From a bacterium (lineage in GTDB: Bacteria; Zhuqueibacterota; Zhuqueibacteria; Residuimicrobiales; Krinioviventaceae): a DNA stretch of 64,000 bases. Position numbers and translations under genes: made by a program. The DNA is taken from NCBI GenBank assembly GCA_029561455.1, contig JAKQIY010000072.1, positions 31,004-95,003 on the forward strand, given 5' to 3'. A model generated the notes under the pieces. That model worked only from the letters and a program-made list of their open reading frames with translations. It was not told the DNA's origin and did not search any database. Position 1 is the stretch's first letter. Each line of letters starts with the position of its first letter. Shown piece by piece: positions 1 to 9,164 of the stretch.

Positions 1-752
1 GGATCGTCATCCAGACGCTGATAGGCGCACATCACCTGGCGGACATCGGCTTGCTGTACGAGCGCTTTAAAGGCAGGGAGGTAGGTCTCCCGCAAATCGC
101 GTGGATCGACATTGTTCAGGTTCAGCGTGTGGCGGCTCCATTCCGGCCCGGAATGGACGGCATAGTGTTTGGCGCAGGCCAACAGTTTTCGGTATTTGGC
201 GTCGGCCGGCCCTTGCAATCCTTTTACTACTGAAACACCCATACGTGACATCAGGTAAGGATCTTCGCCGTAGGTTTCCTGGCCGCGTCCCCAGCGGGGA
301 TCGCGAAAAATATTGATATTGGGCGTCCACACGGACAGGCTGAGGAAACGGCGGTTCTCCTGGCCCATTCGCATTGTTTCATGATACCTGGCGCGGGTTT
401 CGTCGGATACCGCATTGAATATACGATAGACCAGTTCATCATCGAACGACGCCGCCATGCCGACCGGTTCCGGGAAAACTGTAACATTATCATTATTTGC
501 CAAACCGTGCAGGGCTTCACTCCACCAGTTGAATTTTTTAATGCCCAGACGCGGAATGGCATCGGATTGGTCGCACATTAAAATTGCTTTTTCTTCCAGG
601 GTTAACCGGGCAAGTAAATCCTGAGCTCGTTCTTCCGAACCAAGATTCGGATTCTGCCAGGGATTTTGCTGGCCCCAGGCGCTTATTGTAAAAAAGATGA
701 TTGAAATTAGAATCAATCCTTGTTTAATATGGTGATGTAATAATGGTTTCAT
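1..752 (-). CDS. GH3 beta-xylosidase/beta-glucosidase, N-terminal part
   Basis: About 250 N-terminal codons of a family 3 glycoside hydrolase; the rest lies beyond the left edge, so the catalytic Asp (SDxG motif) is not in the window. The ATG at 752 begins a signal peptide (MKPLLHHHIKQG then a hydrophobic run ending AWGQ), followed by the mature start NPWQNPNLGSEERAQDLL and the GH3 blocks RLTLEEKA, WWSEALHG and KHYAVHSGPE. It is closely related to the complete GH3 at 27781-30372 and shares long DNA stretches with it. Enzymes of this type remove xylose or glucose from non-reducing ends of oligosaccharides, probably in the periplasm or outside the cell. It is the last gene seen in the minus-strand run. 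Substrate is inferred from context. Confidence 0.9.
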   Translation of the reverse strand, partial: MKPLLHHHIKQGLILISIIFFTISAWGQQNPWQNPNLGSEERAQDLLARLTLEEKAILMCDQSDAIPRLGIKKFNWWSEALHGLANNDNVTVFPEPVGMAASFDDELVYRIFNAVSDETRARYHETMRMGQENRRFLSLSVWTPNINIFRDPRWGRGQETYGEDPYLMSRMGVSVVKGLQGPADAKYRKLLACAKHYAVHSGPEWSRHTLNLNNVDPRDLRETYLPAFKALVQQADVRQVMCAYQRLDDD

Positions 753-818
753 AACTAATTTGCCTTTCTTTTGATATACTCAATCACGCTCTATCTATTT
801 TCCGGGAAATTTAAGGCG

Positions 819-2753
819 CTATTTGAGCAATAAAAATTTCCGGGTATCGTGAAAAGAACCGGCTTTTAATTTGTAAAAATATACTCCACTAGGTAGATCG
901 GCGGCAGTAAACTGTACAGAGTGATTTCCGGCATGCTGTTGTTCGTTGACCAGGGTTTTTATTTCCTTGCCTGTAACATCATAAACCTTTAATGCAACTT
1001 GCGCATTAACCGGCAGGTAATAACTAATGTGCGTAGTTGGATTAAATGGATTCGGATAGTTTTGAAATAAACAATATGATTGATTGAGCGCCGGATTCGC
1101 TTCATCCCCGACCGAGAGATGGTTATCACCTTTATCGATCATAATCATTTGCACCGATCTGGCCGGCGAGGATAATTTTATTTCGTTCCCTATCAGGTAC
1201 TTTTCTGCTTTAATATCACCTAATTCCTCAAAAGGTCCCCAGTGGTTAACGCTTGGGCCATGTTCGTTTATATAAACATATTGTGATAATTCGACATTGT
1301 CCGTTCCACCTGTAAATGAGTAAAGATAATAATTTTGCCCGACACCGAGCGCTTTGGTATCGATATTAATTACCTGGTCATCGCTTCCTTTGTTCACAAT
1401 AATCACCCCGGTTTCGCCGGATGAGTATTTTGACGCATAACAAAGTATATCGGTATTCGATGAAGATGTGGCAATGGCGTGGTCGCCATAAAATTGCTGC
1501 AGGTAGTATAAATAATAAAAATCCGGCCGTGGATGGTTTAAATAATTGGCATCTGAGCCGCCATAAAACATGGTTCCTTCACCGGAAATGAGCAGCCATC
1601 TGGCTCCTAACCCGTAATTATTCTTGATCATTTCACAAATCAACACCACCGCCTGCATACCATTGGCGTAAGTAGTTGCAGCAGGATTATTCATGCCAAT
1701 ATTATACTCTGTCAATGCCAGCGGCTTTAAAGAGGCGTTTTTTTTAAGAATATCCTGATTTATATAATCAATATCTCTTTTAATTTCTGTCGCCGCAAAA
1801 CTTGTAACCGTTTTTACATTGGTAGCGGAACTGAAATAGTTATGGATAACATAAAAATCCGCATAATCGCCCACTTCTTTAAAGAACCCTTCATTCCAGG
1901 TTCTGTCGACAAAATTCCAGCTTCCGGGGCCATCAATAACAACCTGCCCGCCGATATAGATTGTCACGCCAATTTCTTCGGCGGCAGCTTTCATCGAGTC
2001 GACAAAGACTTTAAAATGTTTGCCATATAATTCACCGGTAATAATTTGCGGCTGCCCGTCTTTATTCAGAGTGGTATCGATCATCCACCCATATTCCCAG
2101 GGGCCGCCATTCTCATTGCCGATTTCCCAGAATTTGGTGCGTCCGTCATCGTACCGTACCCAGTCGGCTGCGAGATGGGCAGCCTGGGCGACCGGGTCGT
2201 CGCTGGTTCCATAACGCGCATAACCGTAATTAATGGTGATTAATCCTTCTGAAACATATGTATTATCACGAAGCTCATAATACTGGTCGGTGGTGGTTTG
2301 CCAACCGCCTTTGCCGGTTTGTCCCCAAAATTTATTTTTTTTAGCAATTTTCGTTACACTGCTATATGTTGTACCATCATATATAGAGTCCGGCACATCG
2401 AATGGCACTCCATCCCAAAAATAGCCGTTCGACCAACTGCCGCCGGGGAAACGGATCAGCGTAGGCGCAAGCAGTCCAATGCCTTCAATCAGTTCGGGAT
2501 CATTATGAGCGCCGGCCCAGGCGGCAATGGCATTGCCGAATACATAGGGGGAAACCTTGCCGAGAGTATCGTTTTTTATGGTTACGGTAACCGTTGCCGG
2601 GGCGCCGGGTTTTATAGCGAAATTAGACCGGGGTATACTTGCTGTTTTTAATTGAAAATCTTCCAGGAAACAATTTTCTGTATTCTGACCGTATGTGTTC
2701 AGATTGATTAAAAATAATATCACCAGTAAAGAGATATACTTGATTCTGTTCAT
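819..2753 (-). CDS. secreted clan GH-A glycosidase (GH51-like) with C-terminal sorting domain
   Basis: 644 residues from the ATG at 2753; an upstream in-frame start at 2822 would put 23 odd residues before the signal peptide (MNRIKYISLLVILFLINLNTYGQ). A beta/alpha-barrel follows with LIRFPGGSWSNG near residue 100, a likely acid/base Glu214 in WEIGNENGG and a likely nucleophile Glu349 in ALTEYNIG. This layout resembles arabinofuranosidase-type GH-A enzymes, but I cannot fix the family. The last 75 or so residues (NYPNPFNPTT, LKVYDVTGKEI, GVYFYKL, KFLLLK) form a type IX-like sorting domain, so the enzyme is probably surface-anchored or released. It is the only protein of the 53-kb hydrolase run in which I see this domain. 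It lies downstream of the GH39 gene with a 92-bp gap. Confidence 0.85.
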   Translation of the reverse strand: MNRIKYISLLVILFLINLNTYGQNTENCFLEDFQLKTASIPRSNFAIKPGAPATVTVTIKNDTLGKVSPYVFGNAIAAWAGAHNDPELIEGIGLLAPTLIRFPGGSWSNGYFWDGVPFDVPDSIYDGTTYSSVTKIAKKNKFWGQTGKGGWQTTTDQYYELRDNTYVSEGLITINYGYARYGTSDDPVAQAAHLAADWVRYDDGRTKFWEIGNENGGPWEYGWMIDTTLNKDGQPQIITGELYGKHFKVFVDSMKAAAEEIGVTIYIGGQVVIDGPGSWNFVDRTWNEGFFKEVGDYADFYVIHNYFSSATNVKTVTSFAATEIKRDIDYINQDILKKNASLKPLALTEYNIGMNNPAATTYANGMQAVVLICEMIKNNYGLGARWLLISGEGTMFYGGSDANYLNHPRPDFYYLYYLQQFYGDHAIATSSSNTDILCYASKYSSGETGVIIVNKGSDDQVINIDTKALGVGQNYYLYSFTGGTDNVELSQYVYINEHGPSVNHWGPFEELGDIKAEKYLIGNEIKLSSPARSVQMIMIDKGDNHLSVGDEANPALNQSYCLFQNYPNPFNPTTHISYYLPVNAQVALKVYDVTGKEIKTLVNEQQHAGNHSVQFTAADLPSGVYFYKLKAGSFHDTRKFLLLK

Positions 2754-2845
2754 AACTTTATCTTTCTTTTTTATATATACAAAGAATACTGCCTTGTAAT
2801 AATCCATCAAGACAATCGACACTATTATTGCACCAATAAAACACT

Positions 2846-4453
2846 TTATAACCTGGTCAAAGTGACCAGGAATACATCGTTCTCACGAATGTCCAGTTCC
2901 TTCACAAATGGCTCGCCGCTTTTTATTTTTATTTTTTGACAAAGGATGGCCGACCCATCATGTAGTTTTTTTATATGCTCAACCTGTTCTTTGGTAAGCT
3001 GATTGGGTCTGCCCAGGTCGTAATAGGTCGTGTACGCATCGTTTTCACGGTAACCAACCTGAAATACTTGCATCGTGTAAGCGCCGGCCGGAATTCCCGC
3101 AAGATTGATTACAACCTGGCCTTTTGATTTTGCCGGTAAATCCTGGATATAATATTCCTGATTATTTACAGAATCAGTGGGAAGGGTGTAGGTAAAATCC
3201 CATAGCAGCGCCTGGAAGTTGCCCTGGTCATCTTTGCATGCCCAGGACGATTTGTCGCTGTTTTTCAACTCGGTATTGCCCAGTTTATTCATGAACTGGT
3301 AGGCGTAAAAAGCGGATTTGTTAATGCCCTGGTAATTCAATAACCCAAAACCGCCATGAAACGGGGTAAAACGCGGGCCGGGTTCCTCGAAAATATCTGT
3401 AAAGACCCAATACGACATGGATTGCGCCGCAGACCCGACCTGTTTGAGTTTTTCCAGTATATAGGCCGCCTCATGATAGCTATCATGTATCGGATCGGCG
3501 GGAGTATAGGAAGCGCTCCACTCGGTATAATGCAACTCCAGGTTCGGCATATTTGTGCCGGCAATTTCCTGCCGAGACGTTAAAACATCGCCGCTAACGC
3601 TCATGGGATTGCTATCCAGAACCGTGCCGGAGTTGCCGAACTCGTCGAGATACCCCTGCCGCACGCCATAGGAATGGGTGCTGATAAAGTCAATCGGCAG
3701 ATTATTCTTGCTGCAAAAGTCAATCATATCCACTTCCCAGGCGGCGCCGGCCGTAGCGGGTCCGCCCACCCGGTACTCTTTGTTGACGCTTTTTATGGCG
3801 TTGACGGCATATTGATACAATTTAAAATATTCTTCCTGCGTACCGGTCCAGAAACCCGGCGTCAGGTTGGGTTCATTCCACACTTCAAAATACCAGGTTT
3901 TTACCTCATCCGCGCCGTAGCGTTCGGTAAAGTGCAGGGTGAGATTGCGAATGAGTTCTCCCCACTTGTCGTAATCTTTGGGTGGAGTAACATTACCGCG
4001 CCACCAGAAAATGGTCTGCTTGCCGCTTGCCAGGGCTTCCGGCATAAAGCCCAGTTCAATGAACGGTTTCATGCCGATGCTGAGAATATAATCGTGCAAC
4101 ACGTCGACATACTGGTAATTATATTCCGGTTTGCCGTTCCGGTCTTCTTTATATACGCCCATATCATCGGTCAGCAGCCCGTGCATGCGGATATATTTAA
4201 AGCCACATTCTTGCTTTACAAAAGCCAGTTGCTGCTGCCAGTCCGCCCGCAAACCCTCGTTGGCCCGGCCGGCGCCGATACATTCTTTAAACATGGTATT
4301 CAAAGGGCCCTGCGCCTGGTTGAAATCAAGGGTGATAAGCCGCACAGGTTGAACGGATTTAGCATTGGTTTTACTTTTTGCGGATGCGTTGCAAATAAAT
4401 AAACCGGTAAAAATGGCAAACATTATCATAGCGGTTTTTAAATACTTGAGCAT
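2846..4453 (-). CDS. GH39 beta-xylosidase-like glycoside hydrolase
   Basis: 535 residues with a signal peptide ending near NASA. The start at 4453 has AAAGGACA just upstream. The barrel carries GFKYIRMHGLL near residue 85, the acid/base Glu194 in FEVWNEPN and the nucleophile Glu311 in LHYTEWSASY, which is the GH39 pattern; a beta-sandwich accessory region fills the C-terminus. GH39 members with this motif are usually 1,4-beta-xylosidases that release xylose from xylo-oligosaccharides. No sorting domain, so probably periplasmic. Neighbours are a GH-A enzyme and GH127, which fits arabinoxylan stripping. Family assignment is firm; the xylosidase activity is inferred. Confidence 0.9.
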   Translation of the reverse strand: MLKYLKTAMIMFAIFTGLFICNASAKSKTNAKSVQPVRLITLDFNQAQGPLNTMFKECIGAGRANEGLRADWQQQLAFVKQECGFKYIRMHGLLTDDMGVYKEDRNGKPEYNYQYVDVLHDYILSIGMKPFIELGFMPEALASGKQTIFWWRGNVTPPKDYDKWGELIRNLTLHFTERYGADEVKTWYFEVWNEPNLTPGFWTGTQEEYFKLYQYAVNAIKSVNKEYRVGGPATAGAAWEVDMIDFCSKNNLPIDFISTHSYGVRQGYLDEFGNSGTVLDSNPMSVSGDVLTSRQEIAGTNMPNLELHYTEWSASYTPADPIHDSYHEAAYILEKLKQVGSAAQSMSYWVFTDIFEEPGPRFTPFHGGFGLLNYQGINKSAFYAYQFMNKLGNTELKNSDKSSWACKDDQGNFQALLWDFTYTLPTDSVNNQEYYIQDLPAKSKGQVVINLAGIPAGAYTMQVFQVGYRENDAYTTYYDLGRPNQLTKEQVEHIKKLHDGSAILCQKIKIKSGEPFVKELDIRENDVFLVTLTRL

Positions 4454-4517
4454 ATTCTTGTCCTTTCAGATATTATTAAAATCAACAGCAAAATTATCAA
4501 GTTTGATTATTTTATTG

Positions 4518-6914
4518 TTATTTATTGTCTTCCGTTAAAAGTAATCTGACAGCATACACAGCGCCGGCCGTACTTGCCTGATCTGCCTGGAATTTTATCC
4601 TGATATGGCTTTTTCCTGTTAACATGGAATCCGGTATTACATAAACCACATTTTTGAACAGGGACTGATTCCATTTATTAGTATTGTCTTCGGTCAGTAA
4701 TTTTTCATCATCGATGTAAATAGCAAATTTTCTGTTACCCCATTCTGCGCCCCAATAACGAACCAACAAGCTCAGGCTGGTTTTGTTTTGTGTAGCCATA
4801 TCATAACTAAAATAACCGCCATTGCGGGCTTCGCGCCAGAATTCATTCAGGTTGTTGCCTGTAACAGAGTTTTCCTTTTGCAGGGCATGATCCGTTTCCG
4901 GCTGTTGTTCACCTGGAGATACATAATCAATTGTCCGCTTTTCCAGAGCCAGCTTTTCTTTTTCAATGTCGGCCAGTGAATCTATATAGGCCCGGTAACC
5001 GGCATTGGTTAGGGCCAACCAGTATATCATGTACCTGGTGTCATGGATTTGGTTAAAAGGTTCCAGGGTTAGTTCCAGCGGATTGATCATTTTAACGTCG
5101 AGTTTAAAATGTAATGGTGCACCCTTAACCGGCGCCAGTTTATTGCCGATATTCAAAAGATCGTCCTCGATCAGGATGGGTGCTTTATCAACAGGCAAAT
5201 ATTCTCCTCCCGCATATTGTGACCAGCGGCCATCATCGGCAATGAGGCCTTTTAAATCTTCAGTTCCGGTTTTGGCGCCAAGTAAAATGGGTCCATGCAT
5301 AAATGCAATGTATTCGGGGACATTTGGCAAGTGTTCTATGGTATTGCGCATCGGCAAAGATATTTGCACCACATCACCCTTTTGCCATTTTCTGTCAATA
5401 CATATAAAAGATGAAAGTTGAACTAAATAAGGAAACGCCTTGCCATTGACTTTTATTTTTAGAGCGTTTTTACTCACCCAACCCGGATAGCGTACCAACA
5501 ATTTAAAACCGGCAGAACCTTCGATTACTGTCAGCTTGGTTTGTTCCTCATAAGGGAAGGTTGTTTCCTGTTTGATTTTCACCCCTTTGGCTTTCCAGTT
5601 GAGTTCGGAGGCAATAAAAAGGTTCAGGAACAAGCTGTTATTGACATGGGTATAGATAAACTGGTTATATTTGCCGTGGTTTTCCATGCCGGTGCCGACA
5701 CAACACCACATAGCCTCATTCGGAGCGGAATAGACCCGGTAATGCCGGGGACGCGCCGGGGTAAAATAGACATAGCCGCCATGTTCAGGATGCTGGGTTG
5801 AAAGGATATGATTATACAAAGTCCGTTCATAATAATCAATATATTTGGCATCAGGATGTACCCTGAACAAATCTTCCGTCAGCTTGAGCATATTATAGGA
5901 ATTACAGGATTCCGGCCCATCATTTACGTTAACAAAATCGATGCAGGCGTCTTTAGAGGGGAAATGCTCCCGTCTGCTGTTGCCGCCAAAAGCCAGGGAG
6001 CGATTGGCTGTAACAGTTTCCCAGAAATAGCCGGCAGCTTGCTCATATTTTTCGTCATAGCCAAGTTCCGCGATTCTTTCGAAACCGGTAAATTTGGGTA
6101 TTTGGGTATTGGCGTGTTTGTTGTCGAGATTATCGATCCCTGCCGATAGCGGCTCGAGAACCTGCCGGTGCGAGTATCGTTTTGCGGCTGCAAGATATTT
6201 CTCGTCGCCGGTCATTTGATAAGCGTCGGCAAATACTTCATTCATGCCGCCGTGTTCCATGTTGAGCATGGTTTGCATTTGTTCATCGGACAGGGCGGAA
6301 GTAATGTAAATTCCCCAATCGCAGAATTGTAAAAACATTGCTTTGGCGTCCTGGTTGTCGCAGTATAACCAGGCATCTCGCAGCCCCGCATACATTTTGT
6401 GCAAGTTGTAAAACGGCGCCCAGGAGGAATTATATATGGTAAAATCACCATGTTTAAAAGTCGACCATAATTTGGCGCTGTTGGGAAACCCGCCGACATA
6501 ACCGATACCCCAATCCGCATTATTGACAGCGTTTGCCGCCAGGCACGCTTGCAGTTCTGACAGCATATAATCCATACGCTTTTTGCACTCGGCGTTGCCG
6601 GTGGCGGCGTAATTCATAGCCATAGCCGACAAATAGTGACCGCCAACATGCCCATCCAGACCGATCCAATTGGGATAACTTGCAGCTTTTGCCGGCAACC
6701 CGGCTTCCTGGCGGTACGGCGCCAGCAAACGGTCAACATCATACTTGAGAAGCACCTCAATGTTAAGGTCGCGTGCCTGTTTGAATGGCCCATCCAGCAA
6801 AGTTACATCTCCCAACGGGAACTCATTGGGGTACAGCTTTTCCTGGGCTGCAAGGTTGGCGCTTGTGAAAATAATGCAAAGCAATGAACAGTATATTGAA
6901 CAAAATTTTTTCAT
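4518..6914 (-). CDS. GH127 beta-L-arabinofuranosidase
   Basis: 798 residues from the ATG at 6914 (AAGGAT upstream; a TTG two codons earlier is less likely). After the signal peptide comes the DUF1680/GH127 opening FPLGDVTLLDGPFKQARD and an alpha/alpha-barrel. The zinc and catalytic set is visible as Glu335-Ser-Cys337 in GPESCNSYN and Cys404-Cys405 in MWCCVGTGMENHG. This matches the Glu338/Cys340/Cys417/Cys418 set described for HypBA1, where one cysteine is the nucleophile. The C-terminal 150 residues form an extra beta domain. The reaction is release of beta-linked L-arabinofuranose, as found on plant extensins and some arabinans. Its presence widens the target beyond plain xylan. Confidence 0.93.
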   Translation of the reverse strand: MKKFCSIYCSLLCIIFTSANLAAQEKLYPNEFPLGDVTLLDGPFKQARDLNIEVLLKYDVDRLLAPYRQEAGLPAKAASYPNWIGLDGHVGGHYLSAMAMNYAATGNAECKKRMDYMLSELQACLAANAVNNADWGIGYVGGFPNSAKLWSTFKHGDFTIYNSSWAPFYNLHKMYAGLRDAWLYCDNQDAKAMFLQFCDWGIYITSALSDEQMQTMLNMEHGGMNEVFADAYQMTGDEKYLAAAKRYSHRQVLEPLSAGIDNLDNKHANTQIPKFTGFERIAELGYDEKYEQAAGYFWETVTANRSLAFGGNSRREHFPSKDACIDFVNVNDGPESCNSYNMLKLTEDLFRVHPDAKYIDYYERTLYNHILSTQHPEHGGYVYFTPARPRHYRVYSAPNEAMWCCVGTGMENHGKYNQFIYTHVNNSLFLNLFIASELNWKAKGVKIKQETTFPYEEQTKLTVIEGSAGFKLLVRYPGWVSKNALKIKVNGKAFPYLVQLSSFICIDRKWQKGDVVQISLPMRNTIEHLPNVPEYIAFMHGPILLGAKTGTEDLKGLIADDGRWSQYAGGEYLPVDKAPILIEDDLLNIGNKLAPVKGAPLHFKLDVKMINPLELTLEPFNQIHDTRYMIYWLALTNAGYRAYIDSLADIEKEKLALEKRTIDYVSPGEQQPETDHALQKENSVTGNNLNEFWREARNGGYFSYDMATQNKTSLSLLVRYWGAEWGNRKFAIYIDDEKLLTEDNTNKWNQSLFKNVVYVIPDSMLTGKSHIRIKFQADQASTAGAVYAVRLLLTEDNK

Positions 6915-7004
6915 TAACAAGTATCCTTGTTTTCATTTTATATTAATATATTAAAAGACTGTTAAACCTGACAGCTGTAAATTTTTACATTTTTATTGTC
7001 CGGC

Positions 7005-9086
7005 TTAATTAGTAATCACATCCACTTCAGCATATCCTGTTTTATTATTACCTTCTGTATTTTTTAATGCCCGCAGTTTGATATAACGGGCTTTTTCCGG
7101 CGCAAAATTTTTAATTTGCCAAAAGGGATTGTTTTTGATATTGGCAAATTCACCCTCATCTACCAGTTTCCAGTGTTTATTGTTAGCGGAAACATAAAAC
7201 TGGTAATTGGTAATAATGCCTGGGCCCCAATAGGTCTGTTCCGGAAAGTATCTGAAACCGCAAAGATTTTGTTCCTTGCCCAAATCGATGACCAGGTCGA
7301 TGGGCATTGTTTTATCATTACTGTGATACCATGCCGTAGACGGGTTGCCGTCCAGGATAGCGCCGGCGTGTTCATCTTTGATGCCGATAATTTTCCACGC
7401 CGTGCGGGGCAGGTCGAATTTCTCCCGGCTTTCCGGGCTGCTTTTATCCCTGGCAGGATCATAAGCAATAGCTCTTACTTCCAGTTTACCATCTGTTTGC
7501 ACCGGACCGGTATAGAGTTTTGCATTAGTGGTGGGTGCGCTGCCGTCCAATGTATAATATACAACCGATTCGGCGTCGACCGGGTTGATGATTATTTCAC
7601 CCGCTTGATTGCGAATAATAACAGGAGGATTAAGGATTTGCGGTGCATTGTAAATACCGATATTGGAAATTAACAGGCAGCTTTTCGAATCGGTTATGTT
7701 TAAACGAACCTGAGTAGCCTGGACAGTCGGAAATCGCAGGATACGTTTGTACCCGATAGTCGTTGCTTTTGCTATTTCTTGCCAGTTTCCATCGATAAAA
7801 GCTTCAACTGAAAATGCTTTCACCCGTTGTCCCAAACGGATATATTCCTGAACCAGAAAACGGTTAAATATAACCGGTTCGCCAAAATCTATGGTTAATG
7901 AAGCAGTTGTTACCTCATCGTCGGTAGCCCAATAGGACTCTTTATTACCGTCAAGCGCCCTGGCTGCCGCAAACTTGTTTGCATTTCCACGAACATTAGT
8001 CGCCGTTGCGTTGGTTTTTTCGACCAGGTTTACCGCAAACGCCTCTTTCACCGCCCGGGCAAATTCCAATGCCGCTTTTTCGTCATTCGGGTGGATCAAA
8101 CCGTTTGGCATGATCGGAAAGTTGAGCAGTAATGTGCCGTTTCGCCCAATGGAGTTATAATAGGTATCCAAAAGTTTGGGTACTGATTTTACCATGGCAT
8201 CTTCAACGGGATGATAGAACCATTCCGGCCTGATAGAAGTATTCACCTCGCCCGGCACCCACGAATCGCCGTTTTCCACCCCATAATGCAGCATATTAAA
8301 GGGCACATCTCCTGTTGCGTTAAGCAAACTCCAGTTTGTTTCACCAACCCAACCCCCTTCGGTGCCAACCCAGCGCAGATCGGCACGGTCGCCGCCATCG
8401 TTCCAAATTACAATATTGGGTTGAAGGGAGCGTACGAGTTTGTAGGTATTACTCCAGTCATAATAGGTTGTCCGGTCAATTGTGCGGGTTTCGTTGGCGC
8501 CGCCGTAATAGCCCGAACCGCCGTTGGCGCCATCAAACCACACTTCGAAAATTGGACCATAATTGGTGAGGAGTTCAGTGAGTTGATTGCGAAAGTAGGT
8601 TATATACTCCGGTTTTCCATAATCCGCATAATTTCTGTCCCAGGGGGATAAATAAATTCCTAATTTCAAGCCGTATTCTTTACAGGCATCGGCCATATCA
8701 CGAACCACATCGCCCTTGCCGTTACGCCAGGGAGCATTTTTTACCGAGTACTCGGTATATTGTGAAGGCCAAAGGCAAAAACCACAGTGATGCTTGGCCG
8801 TCAGAATGATCCCTTTCATACCGGCTTCTTTACATATACGAGCCCATTGACGACAATCCAATTCCACCGGATTAAACAAATTAACATCTTCATTTCCATA
8901 CCCCCACGATTGATCGGTATAGGTGTTGAGTGAGAAATGAATAAAAGCATAATATTCCATTTCCTGCCATCGCAGCTGGTTTTCCGATGGAATCGGACCG
9001 TAAGGTGCGGGAGCATTTGTCCGGGCGCAGTTAAAACTAATTACACATAAACAAAGAATGACACCGATAAATAAAGACATCTTCAT
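7005..9086 (-). CDS. GH29 alpha-L-fucosidase with F5/8-type C-terminal domains
   Basis: Start chosen at the ATG at 9086; a GTG at 9098 is also in frame. The N-terminus is a signal sequence with a cysteine near residue 20 (ISFNCAR), possibly a lipoprotein though the lipobox is poor. The GH29 barrel shows MEYYAFIHFSLNTYTD, LTAKHHCGFCLWPS and the nucleophile Asp in FEVWFDGANGG (about residue 185). Two discoidin/F5-8-like (CBM32-type) regions flank a small chitobiase-like beta domain with VYYTLDGSAPT. It would remove terminal alpha-L-fucose. The specific linkage, and even fucose rather than a similar L-sugar, cannot be read from sequence. Confidence 0.92.
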   Translation of the reverse strand: MKMSLFIGVILCLCVISFNCARTNAPAPYGPIPSENQLRWQEMEYYAFIHFSLNTYTDQSWGYGNEDVNLFNPVELDCRQWARICKEAGMKGIILTAKHHCGFCLWPSQYTEYSVKNAPWRNGKGDVVRDMADACKEYGLKLGIYLSPWDRNYADYGKPEYITYFRNQLTELLTNYGPIFEVWFDGANGGSGYYGGANETRTIDRTTYYDWSNTYKLVRSLQPNIVIWNDGGDRADLRWVGTEGGWVGETNWSLLNATGDVPFNMLHYGVENGDSWVPGEVNTSIRPEWFYHPVEDAMVKSVPKLLDTYYNSIGRNGTLLLNFPIMPNGLIHPNDEKAALEFARAVKEAFAVNLVEKTNATATNVRGNANKFAAARALDGNKESYWATDDEVTTASLTIDFGEPVIFNRFLVQEYIRLGQRVKAFSVEAFIDGNWQEIAKATTIGYKRILRFPTVQATQVRLNITDSKSCLLISNIGIYNAPQILNPPVIIRNQAGEIIINPVDAESVVYYTLDGSAPTTNAKLYTGPVQTDGKLEVRAIAYDPARDKSSPESREKFDLPRTAWKIIGIKDEHAGAILDGNPSTAWYHSNDKTMPIDLVIDLGKEQNLCGFRYFPEQTYWGPGIITNYQFYVSANNKHWKLVDEGEFANIKNNPFWQIKNFAPEKARYIKLRALKNTEGNNKTGYAEVDVITN

Positions 9087-9164
9087 ACCGATTCTCACTT
9101 TTTAATTTAAAGATATTGCATTAAATACCGTTAATTATAAATTTTTATTTTCTTGTCAATATGC

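Noticed and set aside
2846..4453. 242-residue plus-strand ORF at 3674-4402
   Set aside because: Entirely antisense to the GH39 gene, with no features of its own.
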